Shown: one piece after another, positions 53,640 to 64,000 of the stretch | Layout: every line of letters begins with the position of its first letter | Numbering within the stretch: position 1 is the first letter of the stretch | Assembly: GCA_963402885.1 (NCBI GenBank) | Contig: OY727094.1 | Location: 16,060,501 to 16,124,500 of the forward strand | Reading direction: 5' to 3' | DNA from: Antedon bifida | Lineage: Eukaryota > Echinodermata > Crinoidea > Comatulida > Antedonidae | Length of the DNA: 64,000 nt | Notes under the pieces: model-generated | What the model saw: only the letters and a program-made list of their open reading frames with translations | Told to the model about the DNA's origin: nothing | The model's database searches: none | Made by a program: the position numbers and the translations under genes

Positions 53640-55490
53640 CTGACATTTCAAACAAATTTAATGCAACTAACAATTATCTAATAAAAAATTATATAAATCC
53701 TATATAACTAATGGTTTTAAAACAAAAATAAATAATCTGATATTAATATATTATTTTGATGAACATTGAAGACAAAAAGTTCAATACATTGTGTATAGGA
53801 TGTGAATAATATTCACTGAGGCTAAAACTTTCATAGTAGACCATGGACCAAGTGCTGTATGTTCCATAATCATTGCTTATCCTATTGAAATGTTTTATAC
53901 TTCAGTAAATAAAATGAATGAAAAAGTAAATTTTCAAAAGTAAACAATAATGTTCGCACCAGTCCTTTAGGCAGTTACATTCAAGAGAACGGAAGCATTA
54001 GCCATGCAAAAGCTTATAATAGATTACTATGGCTGAAAAAATGGGTATTTAGAAAGACAAACTGGGCATGAGCACACCCCAAAGCATGTCTGGTAAGAAA
54101 GTCTAAATGGGAATTTGTAAACTCAAACTGGGCATGTGCACAGAGAGTCTTTGAGATATGTACAGTATGCAGACATTAGTTTGTAAGACCTATGTTCAAT
54201 GACTTTGTTTTGGCTGTCAACATAGAGGCCATGTAATAATTACCGTCAGATATATCATTGAATAATGGTCAAAACGATCCTTCCTCTATGGTAAATATTT
54301 TTGCCGAATGGGGTGTATATAGATTACAATTGTTTGATTAGTGTGTATGTTTGTCGGCTGCTGCTGTACAACGAAGGCTCATGGAAAATTAGAAATGTTT
54401 TGTTTACATTTTTGTTTGGGTTATAAGTGGGTCACTTCAACCTTAGTGGTTAATGCCTCTAACTCAGAATATGCATAGTACTATAGTCTATAGTAATTCA
54501 AACTATATTTATGTTACACAAAATGTTTACTACTGATTTTTAAACAAAAATAATGATAATAAATCTTTATTTCTTAAATTATTAAAATAGAATATCAATT
54601 TAAAAAATATCATTTAATGAAGAAAGAACAATAATTAAAACTGTTATCTCAGGAAGTCTTTTTTATGGTAAAAAATTGATGTTTATTTTTTTTTTTTTTA
54701 TTTGTATTCATTGTTGTCTGAATTATTGGAATTGATAAAGTTATTAGCAGCTGCAGTGTAGTGAAAAAGAAAGATGTGGGCCAGTATGTGTACCAATTTG
54801 TCTGGCCAATTTATCTATATTTTATTTTATTGTGGTTATCAACCACATGTGTATTCATACTTTATAGGGTATTTAGATACGCAAAGAAAAAATAATGTAA
54901 AGTTTATTAATGCTTACTGTACATTACACAAATGGCACATATTATTGTTGAGTAGATAATATTTAAACATTACATTCAATCAACTGCTGGTGTGAACAAT
55001 GAATTAAAGTATGACATCTCAACTTGAACAAATGAAATATTGAGAGGTTTTATGATAGTATGTCCACACTAATAGCGTGCACTATAACATTTTGGAAAAT
55101 ATCAAACCATAGAGGGCACTATTAAAAAAGGAAAGATATTAACGTATATAACAGTATAAACATGGGTATTTCAAAGAACGAAAATGCAGTGCCAACTCAG
55201 TATTTCTTGCATTAAATAAAGCATGAACTGGTAGTAGCAGGCTATTATAAACATCTGACAGACTGATATCGACAGACCCTGTATTATATATTAGTAAAAA
55301 TTATACAAATATTATACATCATGGGGATATTTTATTGTTGATATAAAAAATCGGAAGAAGTTACATTTCAGCGGGACAGTAAAGAGATGACACGAAATAT
55401 CTTCTGTAGTCATTGGAAGAGTTGGGAGGACTGAAGTATACATATTAATAATAATGCAAGGATTATTTTGTTTTCCATGCAATAATCACT
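53640..55490. other. Intergenic or intronic stretch without recognised genes
   Basis: AT-rich. A weak repeat pair is present at 54055-54140 (AAACTGGGCATG followed by GCACA, twice). Short open frames are not protein-like. Confidence 0.45.
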
Positions 55491-55499
55491 ACATTTAGA

Positions 55500-56330
55500 C
55501 CTACTGTAACATAGCACTATTAGAGTGGAAAACAACAATATTAAAACAACAATGCTATAAAACCATATAACGATTAGCAAACATAGAACTGATTTGTTTT
55601 ACAATTTTACATACATTACAAAACAAAGAGCAACTTTTAGTCACACACAAAAATAAGTAAATTTGCTCTGTAAATTGGACATTAAGTGTAAATTTAGCAT
55701 TTTTGGCTACACATATTTTTTATTAAAAAAATTGTAATAATGAGGTGGCCTCCTCTATCCAGGAGATTTGGGTACAAGTTGGAATTGGATCGGTACACAG
55801 AAGGCCATGTGCAGTGGTAATTGTGTGGTTTATTGTTTATTATTATTTATTATGCAAAAGATAAGTTGATATCTTGTAGAAAAGAGCTTTCAAATTTTAG
55901 GTATATCATCATCACTACCATATTTGGATATACCAGTCAGAATATTAATGCTTGAGTTAGTTATTAAAAGGAAGAGGTTAAAAGAGAAGCTTTTTTACCT
56001 TGCTTCAACATGTTAGATTTGCTCACTGTGTATGTAGTTTATGTGAGGCCAACAATCTTATATTTTATCAATTAATAAACTTTAAACACTTTATAAGTCT
56101 AATGGTATAGTTCCATTTAGCCCTTAAGAAATGTTGAAATTCATCAGGATATAAATTTTCATAGTAAATGTACATGTTTTATAGCCTATGATATTATTAC
56201 AGTTAGGCCTAATTAAGTATAAAACTAAACAAATTACCGGTTATTGGTCAACTAACTTGTGCTGCAACCAAAGCTTTAATAGACCAAGTTTTATTTTTTA
56301 TTTGTGTTTGTTAAATTTTTTCTTTTAATA
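55500..56330. repeat. Local repeat family, third diverged copy of the inner part
   Basis: AACAATATTAAAACA.CAATGCTATAAAACC.TA, TTGGATCGGTACACAGAA, AAAGATAAGTTGATATCTTGTA, TATCATCATCACTACCA and AAAGAGAAGCTTTT appear in the same order at 57400-58040 in copy B. The end (AAACAAATTACCGG, TTATTGGTCAACTAACTTG) matches 45780 and 42105. More diverged than copies A and B are from each other. Confidence 0.7.
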
Positions 56331-56362
56331 AAAAGCAAAATAATCACCGTCAAGCACTTTTT

Positions 56363-59256
56363 CTTTTGTTGAACAGTACAATGGTACTGAAAGTGCGAGC
56401 AAACAGAGACATTTTTAAAATAAATAAATGATGAGTGAGGGCATTGTGTAATATAAAATGTATAGGCCCTTGCAATGTATTATGGAAAAAATAATTACAA
56501 ACTAAAAATGGATCTAATATGGGTCTATATTACATCCTTTAATATCATTGCTCTTCTTCTATTTAATGAGGAGGAGGTGGTGGTGGTGGACGGAGTTGGT
56601 AGTGTGTTGACAATAAAAGAGAGTATGCCAAAATGCATTACTAAAAATGATGAATAAAACATCATACTAAAATATTCAGTACAACTAGCATCTTTGATCT
56701 TTATAATACACAGGGATCATAGGGCATTTAAGTGAATTGTCTAAAAAACAATGTGAAAATTGCACTTTTAAAATACAAAATCATATATAAGATGTGTTGT
56801 CCCCCTGAAAAAAAAATGTTTTGTTGTTGAATGTGCCATTTTAATGTAACATAATAATAGTTATCCGGACCAAAAATTTGATCCTAAAAAATGTATTTAC
56901 CTGAAAAAAAATTTCAAATTAAATATTTTAATGAAAAAATTGGCTGCCAGCCAATGGGTTTTTGGTTGAATTTAACCATTTATTTGTCATTTTATAAGTG
57001 AAAACATTTTTCCCGTTTTTTTTCTACGGAAGTGATTAACTTTATTAAAACCCTACAAAATAACATATTCAAAATCTAATTTAATTAATCTTCATTTTTC
57101 ATGTTTTTAAATAATTAAATACTGTTAAAAAAAATAATATTTAATAAAGTGGTCGAGGCACTATTGTTTTCAATGTTTTATAAAGTGTTTCAAATGGAAA
57201 TTTATGACCATAGCGTGAAAAAACATAATGTATAGCATTATGTATTGATAATAATACACATTAAAGATTATATTTTAAATTAGAGCATATAACTGTACAC
57301 TGTTGCCACAAAAAACTGATATTGTTTTGCACACAGTAACAACTATATTTAAGCCTAAGTGTCAAAAAGCACTAAGTGGAACACCAACAATATTAAAACA
57401 TAGCAATGCTATAAAACGATAAAGTATACAACGATTAGTGAACAATAGAAAAAAAAATGTGTTTTAAAATATTCCATGTGTTTGTTATACAAATGAATAG
57501 CAAACTTCTTTTCATTGTGCACAAAATTTATATAAACTTGAATGTTGCCCGCTATAAATTTTACATTTGTGGAATTTAATTAACCACAAACATTGTTGAT
57601 CAATTAATTTGGAACATTGGGTACAATTGGATTGGTACACAGAAAGCGTTGACAATCATTTTCTGGTTTATATATTATTGTAACCACTAAACACTAATGC
57701 AAAAGGAAAGTTGATAACTTGTAAAACAGCTTAAAAGGTGTATCATCATCACTACCAGATTTTATATTGAGAGTTTAAATCACTGACTAATTTTATTTCT
57801 ATCTTTTAATAACTTATATTTATTGGCATTTTTAAAATTTGTATTAAGATCAGGTATTTAGTTAGACTCAGAGTGGTTTGAGTAAAAAAGATATCATCTA
57901 AGGAAATTATCAAATCTTTAAACCTGGTGTCAGTTAGTCTAAATCAACAATTTGGTAGATAGGAAAGTACATGTATATTAGTAAAATTAGTAAAAGGAGG
58001 TAAAAAGAGAAGCTTTTGCCTCATTTGAACAGCCATGTTAGGTTTTATCACCGTGTGAGTAGTACCACATGATGCCAAAAATATTATATTTTATTAAAAT
58101 AATCAACTTTAAAATTGTATTGTAGAGTATCTGATTAATTATTATTATAATATTTCTTATGTATAAAAAAAAAGCAGTCTCCATTTTATATTTCTTGAGT
58201 ATTTTTGTATTTAATACTTTGAAAACTACATAATTAGGATAGGACAATTTTAATTCTGTGATATATTACAGTATTCATTTATTCATGGTCAAACACAGTA
58301 AAATATGTACATGGTTTGACATTATTTTTTTTGTTCAAAGTTAAAAATTCACATAAAAATATAAAAAGGGGTTAAAATGGTTAAAATTTGGTAAAATACC
58401 GATAAAACACATAATTGAAAATATAGATTAAATAAAAATTTTAAATACAAAATACAAGCAAGATTGGTGTGTGTAAGGGTATAGCATAAAATGATCAATG
58501 TTTCATTGAATTGACTCGTTGCATTAGTGAGAAACGAGTTTCTCATCCTATTGTTTTTCCATCTTGGGTAAACACTAAACACCCTGACTGACTAAAGACA
58601 AGGTAATGGTGAGGAAGGGTGATACTCATCCGACATAATTACTTTTTACTTATGGCACTGTTATATCTCAATATCTTTATTGTTCTTACTATCTTTAGTT
58701 CCTATTATTCTTTAAGCTGCTTTACTGATTTCATTAAAATACTTGATTGTATAGTATTAAAAGAGGACGAAAAATCTAGAAATAAAACCCTAGCATAAGT
58801 ATTTAGCACAATCAAGATGAGCAAGCAAGTTATGTATTAATGTAGTAATAGATGTTCATAGACACCAAGCTGATTGAATTCAGCTATCAAAACTAATTTT
58901 TTGTAATTGAATAATAATTACTCATTTCAATAATAAATATTCAATTCATTTTATTTTAATTTGTTTTAACTTTAAAGCTAGAATACCACGATACAGATAG
59001 CAGCACAAGACAGAAAAACCAACAAAGTGATATATCACTGTGTGTGTATCATCCTTGTGATACCAACATAGTTTCTGTTTTTAAATTATCCACTATCAAA
59101 AAATCAGTATTTTGTTTCACAAATGCTTAGAATTATTTACAGGGGCGGTAGCAGGACTATCTTAAGGGGATTGCCCAAATGTCCAGGGCCTTAGCCAAGA
59201 TCTGAAAATGGAACGGGATTTAAAGCAAATTTTGTTAAATGATACATCTAGATGGC
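56363..59256. repeat. Local repeat family, copy B (~2.9 kb)
   Basis: Direct copy of 44238-46717, about 12 kb away on the same strand. It differs mainly by about 500 bp at 57525-58065 in place of about 100 bp in copy A (45485-45575), a longer GGT run (56575-56590) and a shorter CTT run. Similarity continues through CAGGGGCGGTAGCAGGACTA to AAATTTTGTTAAATGA near the end, then stops. Confidence 0.85.
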
Positions 59257-59638
59257 ACCACTAGTACGCTAAAAAAGACACTCCAAAGCATGCTATGAAA
59301 CAGAAATATGATCATAGCCTATTTTTTCCACTGGTACAACACATGCAAAGAACATTGAAACAATAGGATAACATTTTTTTCAGGGGGAAGTTCCAATGAA
59401 GGTACTTCCGGTACGGTAATAAATTCTAATCATTATAATCAATTAATGCAAATCAATTAATATTATCAATTAATAATTGAAACAAGTTTTTTAAAAATAT
59501 GAAGCTGCTGCTATAAATATTGAGCAAAATATTAAATTTTATATAAAAACCACAATTTACAAAATTCAATTGATGTAATGCAGCTGACACTATTACCCCT
59601 GTCTAACTACATAATTTGCTTTAATTCAAATTATATAC

Positions 59639-59698
59639 TTGTCTGCAACATTTACATCTGATCCTGCCTCAATCAGGAACATACATGTGCTGCTGTAC
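59639..59698 (-). pseudogene. Degenerate or truncated ankyrin repeat exon
   Basis: Minus-strand reading gives MFLIEAGSDVNVADK, the second half of an ankyrin repeat (L-[IL]-E-A-G-[AS]-D-V-N). The first half (GNTALH-like) is missing: upstream lies an A/T tract and an AG only a few bases away. The GT at the expected end (GTATAT, 59633-59638) would leave phase 2, not phase 0 as in the intact exons. I read it as a broken repeat exon of the same gene or of a duplicate. Confidence 0.45.
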
Positions 59699-60305
59699 AA
59701 CAATTTGTATATTCTTTTTTTTTTTTCATTCAATTTTCTTGTTCATTGGATCTATATGTTCATGAAAACATCTATTTGCATAAGATCTATATTTGTTTTG
59801 TCAAAAGTTAATATTAGACAAAACTTCAATTTTTATTAAAGTTTGATGACCTTCTGACCTCTAGTGTTGTCAATAATTGTTGGATTTGCAAAATTACACT
59901 TACTAAAATTTTGTGTTGCATATTTTCTGTAGGCGGTGTTATATAATCATAAATTATTAAGCTGTACAATTGTCATTGCTATCATGGATTTCTAAAAAGT
60001 AGACATACTATAAGCTTTCCAAAATGTATGGTAGCATTTGCCACCAATTTAATACCAAACAATTTCCAATTGTCAAATTCATCTATCAAAAATGATATCT
60101 TTGCAATGCTACAAGGGTATTTCATCTAAGATATCCAAACAGAATTCCAGTCTTGGCATTGATTTTAAATTTAATACCTTTCAAATTGGTAGCACTACGC
60201 ACAATTTAACGATTTAAAAGACAAAATCAATAACCAATTTTAAATAACTTTTAATTTATTAATAACTTTTTATTTATTTGTCATTTCCTTTTCTGTCTGA
60301 TTTAA

Positions 60306-63272
60306 ATGTTTGAATGTGACCTTTATGATAATGTAAATGTGAGCACAGAATATTTTAACGAAGATAACTTAATTTCTTCACTTGAACATTCTAATTTATC
60401 ATCAAACTTTTCTATATTTGGACTAAACTGTCGTAGTATTGTTAATAAGTTTGACTTAATCTCAAACTATTTAGACTCACTCGTACATGCCTTCTCCGTC
60501 ATTGCCTTCAGTGAAACCTGGTTAACCGAAAAAGATAATATTAATCTATACCAGTTACCAGGCTACAGTTTGATTCACAATGATAGGAAGGATAAGAGAG
60601 GTGGTGGGGTAGCGTTCTATGTTACCAACAAACTAACATATATTATTAGAAATGATCTATCATCTTGTATGACTGAAGCAGAGACTATTTTTATTGAGAT
60701 TGAGTTAGAATCAGGAAATAATGTTATTTGTGGTATAGTTTATAGACCACCCTCACGTTCCTTGCAAAAGTTTGATGATTAATTAACATGTGTAATGCAA
60801 ATGATTAATCTAGAAAAAAAGAAAGCTTACCTTGTGGGAGACTATAACATAAACTTACTCCAACAATCTACCGACAACACTATCCAATCACACTTAGACA
60901 CAATATTTTCTCAGTCATTTCAGCCAATCATAAAAAGTCCTACTAGAATATCCGATAATTGTGCTTCAATAATTGATAACATTTATTGCAACATCGATTC
61001 TTTTACTACGTCCCTTAAAAGTGGAATACTAATTACTGATATTTCTGATCACTTCCCAATATTCTGTGTAGATACTTTGGAAAAACATAATAAGCATTAT
61101 CCTCGATTTGTATATAAACGACAATACTCTCCTCAACAAACGGAGTATTTTTTGCAAGAATTACAAAGCAATCAGTGGAATGATGTGCTATCCTCAAGTA
61201 ATGCGAATGTTGCTTATCAAAATTTTACAAACACTTTAAATAAAGCAATTGATAATTGTTTCCCTTTAAAACGAATTAGAAATAAGGCGAACAAATTAAA
61301 ATCTCCTTGGATCACAGCTGAAATTGCCAGAGCTATCTCTCAAAAACATAAATTATATAAAAAGTACAAACAAAATAACACCACTACTAATAAAAGCACG
61401 TACATACATTTTAGAAACAAGTTAACCACTACTATTAGAAATCGGAAAAAAGAATATTATATGGTCCAGTTTGAACAAAATAAAAAAGATATTAAAAAAA
61501 CGTGGACAATCCTAAATGATATAATGGGTAGGAAAAAGACTACCAATTTGCCTACAAAAATAAAATTGGGTACTGAGACTTTCTCTGATAATGATGAGAA
61601 AGCTGATGCATTTAACTCTTTTTTTATTAATATTGGAGAAAAACTAAATAATACATTTAGGCATGAATGTCAAAATGATCAAATCACCCACAGAACTTTC
61701 TTAAAGGGAAATTTTACCTCTTCAATGTTTTTTAAACCTGTTACTGAACATGAACTTAACCACTATATTAAAAACACAAAGAATACTTCTCCTGGCCATG
61801 ATGGTATAAGTGCCCAACTCATAAAATCTGCTTCCCCGTTTATTTTAAAACCTTTATTGCATATTATTAATACGTCATTATCATCGGGCTGTGTCCCGGC
61901 TGATATAAAAATTGCTAAAGTTATCCCGGTATTTAAGAATGGTGACATCTCAGATATAAATAATTATCGGCCTATTTCCATTTTACCCTTTTTTTCCAAA
62001 ATATTTGAGAGGATTGTGTATGATCAAACGATTTGTTACCTCTCAAAATATAACGTACTGAGTAAAACACAATATGGGTTTAGACAACACCATTCAACTA
62101 GTCATGCTTTAATACAATCGATTGAAAAAATCACAAACGCTATTGAGAATAAAGAGTTCACACTAGGAGTTTTCCTTGATTTATCAAAAGCGTTTGATAC
62201 AATCGATCATGACATATTATTAGATAAGTTAAGATTTTATGGTATAAGAGGAGTTCCGCTAAACTGGTTCTCAAACTATCTTAAGAAAAGACTACAATAC
62301 ACATTTATTGTTAATACTGCATCTAGTAAAATGACAGTAAACACTGGAGTTCCTCAGGGATCCATATTGGGTCCATTATTATTTCTTATATTCATTAATG
62401 ATATTAGTCTAGCATGTAACCATGTAGACATGATTATGTATGCAGATGACACAAATGTGTTTTATAGTCACAATGATATTAGTCAAGCTTTTGATACAAT
62501 GAACCAGGAGTTATCTATACTTTCGAACTGGTTTATTGCTAACAAATTAACGCTAAATGTAAACAAATCAAAATATGTTATATTTAGGGCTAGAAATAAG
62601 TCAGCTGACACTACCTCACTAGAATTGAGGATGGGAAATGAATGTATTGTAAAAGCTACTGAAGTTAAATTTCTAGGCTTATTTCTGGATGAAACTTTAT
62701 CGTTTAATTTTCATGTAAATGAGGTAGCAAACAGTATTTCTAGAATAATTGGTGTCTTAAACAAAGTGAAGACTATGTTATCAAGTAAAATCTTGTTAAC
62801 GGTATACAATGCACTTATATTACCTAGAATAACGTATGCTATCACAGTATGGGGTGCTACTTCTGCTACAAATTTAAACCGTATACATATTCTCCAGAAA
62901 AAAGCACTTAGAAATATTTGTCATGTTCATTTTATGCATCCTTCTCATTCACTTTTTATTTCGACCCAAACATTAAATATTTTTGACCTTTATACGAAAC
63001 ACACTGCTATATTTATGTATCAATATAAACATAATCTATTACCTGAATCATTTAATAACTTATTTAGTACATCTGCCTCATTCCATAATTACTTAACTAG
63101 AAACAGGTCAAACTACTGTCCACAACTAAAACGCACCAAAGTCGGACAGCAATGTATTTCCTACCAAGGAACACATATTTGGAATAATTTAACAGACTAT
63201 ATAAAACAATCCCCCACTTTAAGTTTGTTTAAACAGAGATTAAAGCAATATTATAACAATAGAAATATTTAA
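60306..63272 (+). pseudogene. LINE endonuclease-reverse transcriptase, split by one in-frame stop
   Basis: Part 1 (60306-60782, 158 codons) has the APE endonuclease start: NCRS (residues 41-44), SETWL (69-73) and RGGG (98-101). A single TAA at 60780-60782 interrupts it. The same frame resumes at once, and part 2 (from ATG 60795, 825 codons) continues the nuclease with GDYNINL (15-21) and SDHFPIF (84-90). Reverse transcriptase follows: SPGHDGIS (about 331), LDLSKAFDTIDH (about 461), GVPQGSILGP (about 517) and the catalytic YADD at 549-552, then a thumb-like C-terminus ending at TAA 63270-63272. All catalytic motifs I can see are intact; only the one nonsense codon breaks it. Confidence 0.9.
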
Positions 63273-63470
63273 GTAAATCACATTATGTTATTTTGGTTTG
63301 TTCTTTTTTTTTTTTTTTTTTGTTTGTACTGATTGTTTGATCTTTTTGTTAGGGTTACATGCTTAAAGCACTTGTGCTTATTTTGTTTCCCATTCCATTA
63401 TCTTATTATTTGTATTGTATTTGTATATGTTTTTATTTGGATTATGGAATAAAAATGTCGATGATACAGT
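60306..63470 (+). mobile_element. CR1/L2/jockey-type LINE, nearly full-length ORF2
   Basis: Holds an APE-type endonuclease and a reverse transcriptase in one frame (see next entry), then a 3' region with a T tract (63306-63322) and an end near 63470 (GGATTATGGAATAAA, AATGTCGATGATA) followed by A-rich DNA. The 5' border is unclear: only a stop codon (TAA 60303-60305) precedes the ATG and no gag-like ORF1 was found, so it may be 5' truncated or single-ORF. Its good state next to so many relics suggests recent insertion. Confidence 0.85.
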
Positions 63471-63479
63471 TTTATACAA

Positions 63480-64000
63480 AAAAAAACAAAAAAAAACTCA
63501 AAAATAGGTTTTTTATAAGACAAAAATGAAAAATATTAACCAACAATGACTATTATGAGTAGCAAGCCAATCTATATTATACAACTTAAAATTTGTTACT
63601 CCGAATCTTCCTCAATCAGAAGACTGATACTAGCGCCTTTTGAGCTGGGGCACCGTTTGATTCCTCATTATCTATTAAGCTATGGTCGAAGAGCAAATTT
63701 GTACAAAAATGTGTTTTTGACCAACTTCTTTGCAAGCTGCCGAATGCTGCATTCGATAATTCTTGGCCATTTTCTTGCATCACAATTCAGGTCATCGCTA
63801 GCAGCACATTCACCATTTAAAACTTTAAATCTAAAACGGGCGGTAAGTATGGTATTTTTGTTCATGTTTCTCTCATGCATGCCGCTCTGACAAATAAAAG
63901 CTTGAGCACCATTTTACCATTACCATACAAATGCATGTAATAACACTAGTAAGTAATTTTACCTATGATTTGCTTGCCATTGGTTAATTTAGGACATTTT
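63480..64000. other. Flanking sequence, no confident gene
   Basis: Contains overlapping short open frames on both strands at 63546-63890. The plus frame ends at a GTAAGT-like donor (63842-63847) and the minus frame has a plausible composition, but neither shows a recognisable domain. At the right edge a minus-strand block before GTAAAA (63957-63962) reads LTNGKQII and could be an exon end of the host gene. This is unproven. Confidence 0.25.

Noticed and set aside
63546..63890. Overlapping open frames on both strands at the right end
   Set aside because: Neither strand gives a recognisable protein. The donor-like GTAAGT on the plus strand alone is too weak to call an exon.

Overview
The window looks like a piece of an AT-rich animal genome, most likely a marine invertebrate. 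I lean towards a deuterostome such as an echinoderm, but with low confidence. The evidence is a widely spread multi-exon gene with GT-AG introns, tRNA-derived SINEs, a nearly intact CR1/L2/jockey-type LINE, Penelope-like retroelements, and foldback-type DNA elements. There are no operons, ribosome binding sites, CRISPR arrays or other prokaryotic signals.

The only host gene I can support lies on the minus strand and spans most of the window. Fourteen exons between 51581 and 2348 join with consistent intron phases into a 574-residue open reading frame with no start and no stop inside the window. Reading 5' to 3' on the minus strand, it encodes three single-repeat ankyrin exons (each exactly 99 nt and phase 0/0), an atypical ankyrin repeat, an ankyrin cap, a death domain, and a Roc-type small GTPase domain. 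The Roc domain has a P-loop at about 16.9 kb, a G3 motif at 8.8 kb and a G4 motif at 2.4 kb. It carries an unusually long Lys/Ser/Pro/Glu-rich insertion between P-loop and G3. A further in-phase candidate exon (52472-52531) and a degenerate ankyrin fragment (about 59639-59698) lie upstream. The 3' part of the gene, where a COR domain would be expected, is not visible.

Almost everything else is mobile or repeated DNA in the introns and flanks. From left to right: a diverged direct repeat and a tRNA-like SINE (1-1252); a 57-bp minisatellite (2630-3141); a 4.8-kb foldback element with about 2-kb arms around a decayed transposon protein gene (3803-8620); a 1.4-kb inverted-repeat element (10451-11877); a tRNA-derived SINE (11931-12204); a 3.95-kb TTAA-flanked element with a nested pogo-like MITE and tandem repeats rich in AGGTCA half-sites (12837-16786); a hammerhead-like motif (19766-19809); a 3-kb inverted-repeat element (24454-27495); a 3.25-kb element with CGTATACG palindrome clusters at both ends (27725-30978); LINE relics (33010-34120); a second foldback element with DR1-like sites (34421-37226); a Penelope reverse transcriptase relic (37239-37850); a 1.84-kb TA-flanked element (38296-40132); a local repeat family with two copies of about 2.5-2.9 kb at 44238-46717 and 56363-59256; a 107-bp near-perfect hairpin (47427-47533); a Penelope GIY-YIG fragment (52768-53600); and the LINE at 60306-63470, broken by one in-frame stop.

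The host protein would act as an ankyrin/death-domain scaffold coupled to a Roc G-domain. The repeats appear to be passengers that have stretched its introns to as much as 19.5 kb. All calls come from reading the sequence; no database search was possible.
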